Source: Solen grandis
Taxonomy: Eukaryota > Mollusca > Bivalvia > Adapedonta > Solenidae
Assembly (NCBI GenBank): GCA_021229015.1
Contig: CM037794.1
Span: 42,427,126-42,491,125, forward strand
Reading direction: 5' to 3'
Length of the DNA: 64,000 nt
Position numbers and translations under genes: made by a program. The notes under the pieces are model-generated. The model was not told where the DNA came from. It saw nothing but the letters and a program-made list of their open reading frames with translations, and searched no databases. Shown here piece after piece: positions 20,830 to 32,360 of the stretch. Position 1 is the first letter of the stretch; each line of letters begins with the position of its first letter.

Positions 20830-21250
20830 TCCTAAGAGGTCGAGTACAAATATCCCTGTAAGGTCAAGTTCATGAATCCTTGAAGGGTCAAGTACTAATC
20901 CTCTTGTAAAGTCGATTACAAATATATTTGTAAGGTCACCTACTCATCGTCAGAGAAGGTCAAGATCAAACCTCCTTGGACATCAAGTTCATATCTCTTA
21001 TGGTCACGTAGTAATCGCTTTCAAAGGTCAAGAACAAATCTCCATGAAATGTCGAGTTCATATATCGTGCAAGGTCACGCCAAGAACAAATCTCCATGGA
21101 AGGTAAAGCTCATATCTCTTGTAAGGTCACGTATTAATCGCCACAGAAGGTCAAGAACAAATCTCCATGGAATGTCAGGCTTACATCTCGTGTAAGGTCA
21201 CGTATTAATCGCCACAGAAGGTCAAGTAAAAATCTCCTTGGGAAGTCTTT
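20830..21250. repeat. AGGTCA-rich tandem array
   Basis: About 14 degenerate ~30-bp units, in a higher-order period of about 90 bp on the right. Each unit is anchored by AAGGTCAAG or TAAGGTCACG followed by a short spacer (AACAAATCTCCATGG, TATTAATCGCCACAG). At least nine exact AGGTCA hexamers lie in the same orientation. No coding. Confidence 0.85.
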
Positions 21251-21779
21251 TTCTGGATCACGTCGCCAACTTCATAAGTATGATTTTTTCTTTCGACTTC
21301 TACATTGCTGCCTTCTGGCTTCGTTTCTGCTCCTGCATATGAGAAAACATGTATCGGTCAATAAAATTTTGTTCAACGAAAGAGTTGCTATTCAGTTCAG
21401 TTAAAAAAATATATTTTTGTGCTGTAACTATGCGAAAGGAAGAAAATTTACGTGGATAATAACAGTTTGTTCTACTTAATTGCACAATGAAATACTTGTA
21501 TTTCGTTCAAAAATTGAAAAAGGGTCTTGATAAAGAGAAAATATGTATTACTTAAAGTTATTTTTTTAAATATGGAATTTAACCCAATCGAGGCGTCTGT
21601 CTCACTTTGTCACGTTGGTCGACTTGGCGGTAGAAGCGCGCGGTTCACGTAACCCAAAACAAATTTACAGTTTGCCCGATTTAGTCGTCCAACGATATGC
21701 CTGTATTTCGTTGAAAACAACCTAGAAATGTGTTCAGAGGACACAGATGCCCCACCCGTCGCATTTTCCAAAACAAAGG
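21251..21779. other. no gene seen
   Basis: No exon. Small open frames at 21300-21485 and 21610-21798 lack splice context and homology. Confidence 0.4.
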
Positions 21780-22235
21780 CCAACATCCAGGTGCTCAAGT
21801 CATTTCCTGAGTAATATATCCATGAAGTTTCAAGTCTGTAGTAAAAATACTTTCAGAGTTACGTGCGTCACAATCATAAAATTCCATATTTTCAAAAACA
21901 AAGGCCCATAACTCTGTCAACTTAAAGAAGGTTCGATAAAATACCCAGGTGCACAGGTTCATGTCCTGAATGATATATCCATGAAGTTTTGAGTCTGTAG
22001 TACAAACACTTTCAGAGTTACGTGCGACACAAGCATAAAATTCCATATTAAAAAAAAAAAGGTCCATAACTCTGTCAACTTCAAACGATGGTTCAATGAA
22101 AATACCCAAGTGCGCAAGTCCATGTCCTGAATAATATGTCAATGAAGTTTCAAGTCTGTAGTATAAATACTTTCGGAGTTATGCGTGTCACAATGTTTCG
22201 GGGCGGAAGGATAGACGTACGGACGATAAAGGCAA
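21780..22235 (+). repeat. ~160-bp tandem body of an element, with 3' end
   Basis: Three units anchored by ATGAAGTTTCAAGTCTGTAG-type words at about 21824, 21983 and 22144 (spacing 159 and 161 bp), each with TTTCAGAGTTACGTGC and CATAACTCTGTCAACTT. The array ends in GGGGCGGAAGGATAGACGTA and CGGACGATAAA, the same GACGGACG-type terminus seen in other elements. A 115-codon minus frame across it is the repeat read twice, not a gene. Confidence 0.75.
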
Positions 22236-22267
22236 ATCTATATACATTAAATACGTGGCAAACTGTA

Positions 22268-22530
22268 GATTATATGTTATCGTTTATAGATTAATTTTTA
22301 TGGATTTATCGCAGCGCTCCGCTTGGCGTCGCTTGCGATAAATTCTATAAAATTTAAAATATAAACGATTATTAAAACATGTCTTTTCACATAACCTGGG
22401 CAAAATACGCAATATAAAATTATTTTTTAATTTGCATGTATTAGTTATCGTTTATATTTTAATTGTATGGAATTTATCGGAAGCGCAGCGCTGCGATATA
22501 TCTATAAAATTTAAGATAAAAACGATTTGG
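22268..22530. repeat. two consecutive imperfect palindromes
   Basis: First palindrome about 22278-22372, second about 22446-22530. Each pairs TATCGTTTATA at the left with TATAAACGAT or TAAAAACGAT at the right, around a GC-rich core (ATCGCAGCGCTCCGC and GGAAGCGCAGCGCTGCGAT). Probably two copies of a fold-back MITE. Confidence 0.7.
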
Positions 22531-24534
22531 TCACCTTCACCATACATATTTGCCTTTGACCTCGCGTTATGTAATGCGAGTTATTAAGCGATAGAATTAT
22601 TAAAAAATATTTTGTTGGTAGGGCACTAAGTTTGTATTGTCTGCAAATAAACACAAAATTCCGCTCAACTGAAACTGGTAACAGCTAATTGGGAGGACAA
22701 GGATCTGGACGTGAATTCTATCTATATTTCGCTTATTTTGGCGAGTTCGCGTTGTTATGATTTTTTATTTTTTGCTGTGCGTTATAACGCTTATAATTAG
22801 CGTTATTATACTTTAAAGAAGTTTTGACTTGCGTCTTTACAAATTTTAAATCAGCGTTCGCATTATAATGCCCTTCTTTTATGTTAAAAGTTCTGCACTC
22901 TGCATTATTACTCCAGTTTTTCGCACATTACGTTTAACGCATTTTTTTCGCATAATAACGATTTTCTTTTCTCTGCGGTATTACGCTAAATTTTTAGCAT
23001 TATATTGCTTCTTTTCGTTAACTTTCTTTTTTTTCACCGAATCTAACAAGTTTCGTAGATATAAATGAAAATGACACGTTGTATACGTAACACAGAATGC
23101 AAACGTCAAAATGGTTGATAATCATTTTCTCCTATACATACACATATGTATACATGGGGACTCCGATACTTAGCCCCCAAGGCCTGGCAACGTGTTTTCG
23201 AAAGTATGATCTCGGGCTTACAAACATTTTTTTGTGTGCTAAAATTGAGTTAAAGAATGAGGGATATTTGAGCACAGTTCCCGGAGAAAAAATTCACTTA
23301 AAATCTTACTTAATCTTAATTTTGAATAATGTGGAATTATAATTGAATACGAAATTGGACATAACCGAGAATGTTTTTAAAATACGTTGTGACCACTGTG
23401 CATTGATCAAACCACGGTAAGTTATGGAACGCCTCAACTGTCTTATAATGACAACAAAGATTCCATAGTAAGTTAATAGTCTTCACTTTAAGTAAGTATA
23501 ATAAGTTTGAATACACTATTCAGTACCTTTGAGAAGCTGAGGCTCAGCCTAGCCTCTCGGATTATTCACATTAAAAGGCTTTTCATGAGGTATTCAAGAC
23601 GTTGCTTTAGGATAGAAACAGCATACACAGGTGTGCATACAATCTGTACTTTTTACATATCAATCTATTTGAGGCATTATAAATTTTGATGTTGTATCTA
23701 CTTACATGTACTTACCCAGGTAATCACGCTAGTGTACATTTGTATTTTAGTTTTATACACTCGATGGAGTTGGTTGTCCGTAGCACAATTTAGTGCATGT
23801 AGCCACTTCCACGGTTTCTTAGGGGCTTCATTAGAAGTTAAGATGTGATCACCAAGAAGTGTTAGTGCGTAGAATATTTTCTTGTTAATCAAGTAAACTA
23901 TGCAGAGTTAATGGCCTTTGAAGAAAAAATCGCTACAATGACAATTTGGTATAGAGGAGTTAAGCAGGCCTCTCCTTCCAAAGCACCGAAAAGATTTCAT
24001 TGAAACCTTATAGACTTTAATATACATGTGTATATACATGTATATATTTTTTATGTTAATAGGATAAGCCATTTCAGAGTTATCGTCCCTTGAACACATT
24101 TCGATATATGGAGTTTTGAAGGATATACACCGGGGTCCCACAGATGCTTTCAACATAGTACATTTGTGTTTATCATGAATATACTGTCGATATGAAATGT
24201 TTTAGATCATTTGAAGATAATTATACTTTTACAATATAAAATATAGCCTGAAGTTTTGTGTAACTATGATAACGAGACGTGTACATACTTGGAAGATGTA
24301 CACTTTGAATTGGAATCGTCTGAACCCTAGTCACTGATGGGACACGGGTACCTGAAGATGGGTGTTTTGGAAGAAGACGGCAGACGGTATTTGATATCGG
24401 AAGGCGGCGGTGTGAATTTGGGACATAGAATGGCCACCGGGGAGGATATACAAATGAAAGTTGAAATTTGCCGAAGTCTCGTGCATTTTTATTTATTTAT
24501 TTTTGCTACCAGAGTCCCGTAAAGCCCAGGTAAA
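22531..24534. other. gene-poor tract
   Basis: No supported gene. 22740-23040 is unusual for GCGTTATxxxGC-type words repeated in degenerate form (GCGTTATAACGC, GCGTTCGCATTATAATGC). A GC-richer island at 24337-24462 reads LKMGVLEEDGRRYL on the plus strand but has no splice sites that work. 23930-24150 looks like a SINE-type repeat (CCCACAGATGC, GGGACGATAACTCTG on the minus strand). Confidence 0.4.
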
Positions 24535-24889
24535 ATTAGAGCTTGCGACCGCAAAAAATCACCTGCGACCTGGAAGTTGGCGAGTACGGTGCCTCTGAAA
24601 ATCTATTACTTCCTCTCAAAATTTGTGTAGCAGTCACATTAAGGTACAAATTGCCGACCTCAGCATGCCTGCAACTAAACTGGTCGCTACCGGTGTCCTG
24701 TTGTCTAAAAGAAGTCTAAATCAGTCACTTGTGATCTTATTATAGAGTTTCAATTTTGTCGCAGGATCTGTATCGATTGTCTGCTACTATATCAAAGATC
24801 AATAGAAACCACTGCTGACTAGTCACGCGACTTTCTAAGGATCACTGAAGACTGGTGGTCGCAGGTCGTAACTTGCTGAAAGCTCTAAT
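24535..24889. mobile_element. MITE with ~40-bp inverted ends
   Basis: Left end ATTAGAGCTTGCGACCGCAA and the inverse of the right end, ATTAGAGCTTTCAGCAAGTT, are followed on both sides by ACCTGCGACC. The interior repeats GCGACC/GGTCGC words. About 355 bp, no coding, target duplication not clear. Confidence 0.7.
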
Positions 24890-27207
24890 GTGAATGAGTA
24901 CATCTGTAGGACATCGGCTGAATTGACTGGTATAAGTTGCTCAGTATTGCTAGTTTTGGACATCTATGCCACACTATGACGCCCGGAGAATGGGTATACA
25001 ACAATCAAATCAATCATATTTACACAACACCCATTTTATTTGTAACATCAGAAGATGACGATCACCCCGGTGATAAATGATGAAGGATGACGGAATTATC
25101 CTATTCCTTGGGGCCTGCTTAGGGTACCCCTGTATCTACTGTTGTTTCATTTAATTTCCCCTTCTACTATTGTTCGAATTGGTGCTGTCAATTTATATTT
25201 TATAATGCTCTACGAGGATGTCATTTACTGTTGTTATTAAACTGTGTTTCACAGGCATACCAGGTCTGAACCCTTCATTTAACTATTTGATAGAATTATG
25301 TTTTCTTGTAAGAGTTTGAGTCCAAATTATATATGTTAAACAAATCATGTCTTTGAATATGTCTGCATAATTCCAACTACCTGCGTATAATCCCGTTTAA
25401 AAGCCACTGTAGAGAGAAATCAGACAACCAGTCCAGCTAGTATGTTCAAATAAGGCACCCAATCCTTGTGCTGACAGAAATAGACTTAACCATTAATCCT
25501 TGATTGATCCCAAATTTGTTGCAAAATTAACACTTTTTGACGGGGTAGGGGTATATTCTGATGCTTATCTTAGTGCAAGGAATTTAAACGGGATAATACA
25601 GTATGTTTCTTGAAATGTTCCAGCACTATCAGATAAATATACTAAGCATTATTTTGTTAGGCTGTAATCACTTTCTGTTGCTGTTATACATTTAGAAGCT
25701 TGTGTAACTTTAAATGTTATATGTGTTTAGCGTAAGCATGATATCTAAAGCAATTAATATATTTGAAATCTGAATGTGATGTGGGGGGTCCAGGGGCATG
25801 CTCACCCGGGAAAAGTTTTTAGTGTGACTACTATGCATTGTGAAGGGTATCTGGGGTTAAAAGTAATTTTTTTTTTTTAAACTTGAACACCATGGATCTA
25901 ATGCCTAGGTCCCACTGGAGAAAAATCATCGGCGATGTGGAAATACACAAATTTTTTCCCGATGGCATCAGATGTTTGAGCCAAAAGGATGGAGCAGTCC
26001 CATGAGAAGCTTCGGGAATGGTCCGTTGAAACGTTCACAGATGTTTCGGCTATGGTGCAATGGCTTTGCATTATCGGGGATGGCACCTGATGCTCAGGAA
26101 ATTTCTCCGATGATCGGGGAAGGTGCCCCTGAGCTTCACCGAATTTGAAACATCACTGGGGGAATATCCCCGTAGATTAGGGGATGTATCATTGTATCAA
26201 ACCATCCTAGGTGCCTCGGGAAGATTATGGAGATTATGAGAATTGGGGATGGAATTAAGAGACAAAATCAAGGGTAGACTTTTGGGGGTTGTTTATGAGG
26301 ATGCCCCAGCAATGTCCCATGGCCTTTTGACTATCTCAGTCTGAGGTTGACCAAAAAAGCAACAAATTTTAGAGTGCGCTTTCCGATTTTTTTTGCGAAT
26401 ATTCTGAGATTATATCACAAGATCTGGAATGTGTCACAGAAAGGTCGCCGAACCTTCGAGACATCTTCACAGGAGCTTCCGGGAAGCTATGCCCGGCCTG
26501 TTTTCTCCGATAAAACTTCAAGAACATATAGGGAAAAATTCAATGAAGTTCTCCCGATGACTCCACATGGCTCGCGACGCTTTCCAAACATCCGCAGGAA
26601 TCAGGGGAACCTACTGAAGCGTGACAGAAAAAGTGTGAAGTTCAGACAGACGGATGGACTGATAGACAAAGGAAAAGTTATCCCTATGACACTCCTCTGC
26701 TTACAGCAGGTGACAACTATTATTCACATAAAAATATCGAAATTTTATACAAGAATATGTTTTCCTAAAATATTTCATTTTTGTTAAGCAAGTTTAAAGA
26801 AATTACAACAAAAGAACCAGAACTCATGGCAGTGATCTAATTATAGATCTACTATAGCAGTATATATCCGGTGGTGACATTTCTATTTCATTACAATATT
26901 ATTTGTTTTAAAAATGATTTAGTATACTTCCTGACCTGTCTCCCAGCAAACTCTGACATAGTGGATTAGACCAGCATCAATCACAGCCACACTGAGTTAA
27001 CATGTGACCATAGTGTGTACCAAAAGTCACGCTATTGATTTGCTCAGCTATTTTTCAACTCACTTTAGCTGAGATCTGTTGGAGATCTCCTGCGTTGGAG
27101 ATTGGTAACCCTTGTGATAAGCATTTCTTTGCTTGGTAATAAATTCGCCTAAAATAATACATGTAGTAAAATCAAATGATTTTTTTTTCAAATGTGAGGC
27201 TTCTTAC
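24890..27207. other. gene-poor tract with a GC-richer repeat
   Basis: No supported gene. 25890-26700 is a GC-richer repeat-like segment: it begins AGGTCCCACTGGAGAAAAAT and holds many GGGGATG/CATCCCC-type words. It also spans a 146-codon plus frame (26347-26787) rich in Arg, Lys and Ser with no domain, which I treat as spurious. Confidence 0.4.
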
Positions 27208-28035
27208 TAAATACAAGAGGGCCAAGATGGCCATAAAATCACTCACCTGAGAAATATTGCCTTCATTGCCTGTTCAAGTTCCTATATAATAGCATAATAG
27301 TCCTTCTGAATACAGAATCCATGCAGAAATATAGAAAGATATTAATTTCAATCATACACCAAACAGTTCTTGTGGTTCAAATTTGTAGGTTGTAGCTTAA
27401 AAATTCAAAAGAAAGTCACTGGGTCATGGTCAAAATCATCCAAGGTCAAAGTTAAATGCAAGACATAAAGCTGTAACCTGTGAGCCAAAACTGAAGGTCA
27501 AAGCACAGTATATAAATCTATGTAAAAACAAGTGAACATAAGGGGTTTCCAATTTTGACAACAGAGCAATGACTTGAACAAACTTTATTAAAAGCCACTA
27601 GACAATGGCACACACCAATATCTACACTCCAGGCTTTGTTGTTTCAAGAAGAAGATTTTCAAACATTTTTCTCTATATAAACTATTATAAAAATCAAAAT
27701 CAAGTGACTCCTGGGGCAGGTGAATTTAAATCCCAGGGCCATGATATGAACAAATTTGGAGGTCCACAAGGCTTACACACCAAATATAAATATTCCAGGC
27801 CATGTGGTTTCTAACAACAAGATTTTTTTTAATTTCTTATGTTAATCTATATAAAACCAAGTGACCCATGGGTTAAGACCAATTTTGACCCCAGAGCCAT
27901 GACTGAGCAAACTTGGAAGAGGTCCACTAAGCCATGTTACATACCAAATATCTAAACCCCAGGTCTTGTAGTTTCTGATGAAAAATTTTGAAGTCTTTTT
28001 CCTATGTAAGTCTATATAAAACCAAGTGACCCAAA
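27208..28035 (+). mobile_element. tandem-bodied element, 3'-truncated
   Basis: Starts TACAAGAGGGCCAAGATGGC, then TCACTCACCTGAG, the 5' block of this superfamily. The body carries CTATATAAAACCAAGTGACC and TGTGGTTTC words in about four irregular units of 100-170 bp. No 3' hairpin was found; the sequence fades near 28035. Confidence 0.6.
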
Positions 28036-28136
28036 TATAAAACAATATATTCAAGGGTAGATCTCAGAAAGAGGAGGAGGGGTTAAGAATATTTAGGTTG
28101 TGGATATTGAGGCGCTCAATGGTGTCAAATGAAATA

Positions 28137-29000
28137 ACAAGAGCTGTCAGAGGACAGCACGCTCGACTATTCAAAATGCTTGTTGGTAAATCAAATGAAA
28201 TCTATTTCAATTCTTGCCCTTCACATTCCCTGTACATAATAATTGTCAAAAATGATAAACCTTGATAGTCTGATACCCCTTAATATTTTTATGATGTCTA
28301 AAATTAATCCCATGCCTAGTTACTGAGACATAAGCACAATAACACTGTACATGCAAAACTTGAACCAAAATTCCAAGTTAGAAAAGGGCCATAATTTGCA
28401 TCAGTCCAAAAGTTATCCTCCTGTTTTCTGATGCCCTTGAAGACACTCCTTAACTTTCTAGTCAATTCCACAAGCAATTTCTGAGATATAAGCTGGATAG
28501 TAGCTTGAATGCAAAAAAATAACCAAAATTCTAATTTAAAAGGGGGTCATAATTTTTAATATATTCCATCAAGTGTTATCTTCCTTTATAGTATGATACC
28601 CCTAAACATATTAAAGATGTTTCAAATCAATTTCCATGCCTGGACTCTGAGATATAAGCATGAAAGTACCTTGCATGCAAAACTTTAACCAAAATTTCTA
28701 TGTTAAAAAAGGGGCCATAACTTGTAATATATTCCATCAAAAGTTATCTACCTTGATAGTATTATACTCCTAAACATATTAAAGATATTTCAAATCAATC
28801 CCATGCCTGGATACTGAGATATAAGCATGAAAGTAACTTGCATGCAAAACTTTAACCAAAATTTCTAAGTTAAAAAGGGCAATAATTTGTAACATATTCC
28901 ATTAAGAGTTATCTACCATGAAAGTATGATACCCCTAAATGTATTAAAGATGTTTCAAATCAATCCCATGCCTGGATACTGAGATATTAGCATGAAAGTT
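28137..29000 (+). mobile_element. tandem-bodied element with AACAAGAGCTGTCAGAGGAC start
   Basis: Begins with AACAAGAGCTGTCAGAGGAC and AGCACGCTCGACTATTC, another 5' block common in bivalve repeats (family known to me by pattern only). Four to five units of about 160-167 bp follow, anchored by AACTTTAACCAAAATTTCTA and GATACTGAGATATAAGCATG. It fades without a clear 3' end. Confidence 0.6.
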
Positions 29001-29879
29001 CCTTTCATTTTTTCAATTCCAATACACTTTATCATGTTTCAAATGGGCTTTATATCATAACTAAACACTTACATATTCTAGAGATAATTAGTTTTAATTG
29101 TACATGTATATAAAATAAGAATAGCTAACATTAATAATGTCTAGAATTTTAACAACTAAAATTTGCAATGAAATAAAAGAAAATGAAGTGCATGAGCATT
29201 TAATTTGGCATCTGTTTAAATATATCAAAATGACATGACTTTGTGACTTTAAAAAAAAAAAAGCACATTACCAAGTACCCAGCACAAGCCCTGCTAAAAG
29301 CTGACTATCACTACCATAACATAATAATAGTTCAGTTTTTCTCACCTGAGGGTTGGCTGACAAAAAAAATTACAAAAAAAGATACAAATAGTGATAATAA
29401 AGGACAAATTAGAATACAAGAAAATAAACTAACTAGAGTTTATTCCATTTTCTCCATTCCATCTTTTCATTACATGAAAATGAACCTTTTTAAAAAGATT
29501 GTTTTATGTGTTACATATTAAATTGTTCCAAGTTAAATGCCACCATCTGTGATTTTGTTAAGACAGTGTTTTCCCTGTTTCATTAAGATCTTGTGTAGAG
29601 TCGGTTTCCAATTTGAGTTTTTCATGCAAAGCATCACTAGGGTTTACTAGACCTCTTGTGAGATCACTTGCTTGATCTTCAAATGCAAAGTTATTCTTTG
29701 ATAGAGAGGTATATAATCATGATGTCTAAACAATTTCTCTTTGAAGTCCTAGATACATAATAAAATTGTCAATATGTCAACAAGTATAAAATTCAAAGAT
29801 ACATATAAACAATATTATATTCTATCTGATTAACATTTCTAACACAACATATGTACAACAACTGGATGCTAGAAAGAAT
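29001..29879. other. no gene seen
   Basis: AT-rich (poly-A runs at about 29250 and 29365). A 92-codon Lys-rich frame at 29243-29521 has no family match. Confidence 0.4.
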
Positions 29880-30370
29880 AAACAAGAGGACCAAGATGGC
29901 CCTATCATGGTCACCTGAGTGGCACTGCCTTTATAGTCAACCTAATCATTGTTTCATGTGAATTTATTAGTTGGTTTTGAAACCCATCTGATTAAGTGTG
30001 AATAATGGAAAAAAACACATGATATTCTGACCATGTTTCATACATATTAGGCATAAATAGGGCTTCCTGAGCATTTCACAATTTTTAACAGGATTTGACC
30101 TTGTGACATAGTTCCTGATCAGACACAGAATAAAAAACAGACACAATCATTTTCAAACTGACTAGTAACGAAACTCAGTTTAAATCAAGGAGACTTAATT
30201 AATTTAGACTTACTACCATCCTGGAGGATACCCAGTCTGGAATGTCCACAAGGATTTTAAATGATCTTCCATGGTGAGTTAGATTTTTACACTAAATGAC
30301 CCAGTTAAGAACAAGTTTCATGAAGTGTAGTCTCTTTAGAATTCAGCAGAAAAAGACCCAACTAATGCTC
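29880..30370 (+). mobile_element. tandem-bodied element 5' part
   Basis: Starts AACAAGAGGACCAAGATGGC, CCTATCATGGTCACCTGAG. The body contains GATTTGACCTTGTGACATAG and degenerate words shared with 4869-5805, without a regular tandem core. The right end is uncertain. Confidence 0.5.
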
Positions 30371-31768
30371 AACTTAAATACATGTAAAATACTCAGACGA
30401 GCTAATGATTATATAGATGAATAACAGGGTGAATATTTAAAATTTAAAAAAAAATCACAGAATTGACCTTGCACAGTGCAAATCCATTGTAATGCCATAT
30501 TTGATTCCAAGTCCTACAGTTTTAAATTGTTTTGATATTATTACATTAACAACAATGATAAATTGAAGATTTGGGGTTCACAGATTCTATGTCAGAGACA
30601 AAGAAAATTACAAATATATTTGTCGCTATCCAGCAACTATTGTGTTATCATTGAACTGAATCTGAACAAAATTGGTCTTTTAATCAAAGGCGGGTTTCAA
30701 AACCATCACTTTGAATATCTCATGATTGATAAAATTAATTCTTCAGAAAACATTTCATTGCACTTTAAGATGCAGGCACACAGAACAGCATTCATTAATA
30801 ATGCACAATCTGTGCATGTGTATGAACATACTTGGGTCTAAGAGATAGTGTTGCTTTCTATCATTAATGCCTAGGTACCTTGGTCTAGAAGCAATGAACA
30901 TAACTGCTGATCTGAAGGTTCAAGGTTTAAGCTCCTGTTGGGACAAGGCCTTTTTATGTCCTTCCAAAAATACTGGTCCAACCAGGGAACCCCTAAGAGA
31001 ATTTAGCATAAGTTTTTTTTTTAGTTTTTATACCAATTGATCTAAAATATACAAGTTTAAAGTATCATAATTACATTATACTATAAAACAACAACAATCA
31101 GCAGTAAAGCATGAAGACATGCTGACCCATGTGTTACACCCAGGACACATGCGATTGCTGAAATTGGCACAACACCCATACAGACATGCATACATTCTTC
31201 AACCTGGAAATGCTTCATTTAGTTTCCCATACATGATAGTCATTAAATTAAGAGACTTAAATAATAATTGTGAATTGAGAGTTGACAGTAATTTACAAAT
31301 AAAAATAATTTTAAAATCCTAAAACACAGTAATAAATTTCAACAAGTTAATTTTATTACCAATAACTCAGAATAAGAAATTAAGAAATTAATAATACTTA
31401 AGTACCTAAAAAACTATAACTGAAGCAAGTCTGCTATTTTTAAAAGTTAGTATAGATGGGTGTATTTTTTTTCTATAAATCTCTCTTTCTCTCCCTTTCT
31501 CTTTCACACTTGAATCTGCTGATCAAGCAAATAATATTTTTACCCTGTACTAAAAGCACAGATATTCTGTGTTAATATCTAGAACAGCAATTTTAAAACA
31601 AACAAGCCACCCTTTGTCCAACAGTGCACTGATGAGATTTTAGCATATATACCTGTGAATAATCATATTGTTCTTGCCATATAATAACATTCTTACATTT
31701 GTTTGTCCTGCAAAATTAACAATACTATGTGGTTTTATATTCTTGAGTACATGCATATATTCCAATTA
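30371..31768. other. no gene seen
   Basis: AT-rich, with a degenerate tRNA-like word (GGTTCAAGGTTTAAGCTCC) near 30918. Open frames at 30563-30841 and 31119-31322 have no homology or splice support. Confidence 0.4.
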
Positions 31769-32360
31769 CACTGTAAACTCTTTATAACGCGGGGTTGGGG
31801 TCCAAGGTGGTGATCCGCGCTCTATATGAATCCGCATTATTGCTATTTCAGGTTAAAATCCCCCCCCCCATCCACTTATACTGTATGCTATATCGAGTAA
31901 AGCCATCCCCCACCCACCCGCTTACACTGTACCGGTCAGCAGTATAGTAAACGATAATGGGCTCTTAATTGTTTTACATATGACAGTTTGCCATCATTAT
32001 TACGCTGACACGTGCTGAAGTGCGAAAACATAACAGGTTCATGTCACTAGTCGGGGGAAAAATAGCCGATATTGACTTCTTAACTGTTTGACTTATGACA
32101 GTTTACCATTGTTTACGCACCTAAGTGTACTAGTGGGACTGGTTTTCAGCCTACAGCAAGAGAAACTAACACGTATCAGGTAATCGGCGGATAACCGGAA
32201 ACCGCTGTTTGTAAACAAAAATGGCGGCTACAATAGAATGATACATACGAAAAATACGAAAATTGCTATTTAAAAAAAAAAAAAAAAAGGAGGTCCATGG
32301 ACATCCACATTACATTGGATACAGCGTTGTTCCCAGGAGCGTTATAAGGAGTTTACAGTG
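31769..32360. mobile_element. Tc1/mariner-pogo-like MITE
   Basis: 592 bp flanked by TA. The left end CACTGTAAACTCTTTATAAC and the inverse of the right end, CACTGTAAACTCCTTATAAC, match at 19 of 20 positions and both continue GC. A C-rich run (CCCCCCCCC at about 31861) and poly-A (about 32270-32287) lie inside. No transposase. Confidence 0.85.

Noticed and set aside
21795..22142. 115-codon minus frame with an internally repeated peptide
   Set aside because: It is two 160-bp tandem units translated in succession.
26347..26787. 146-codon plus frame
   Set aside because: Basic, Ser-rich, no recognisable domain or splice context, lies in a repeat-like GC-rich segment.
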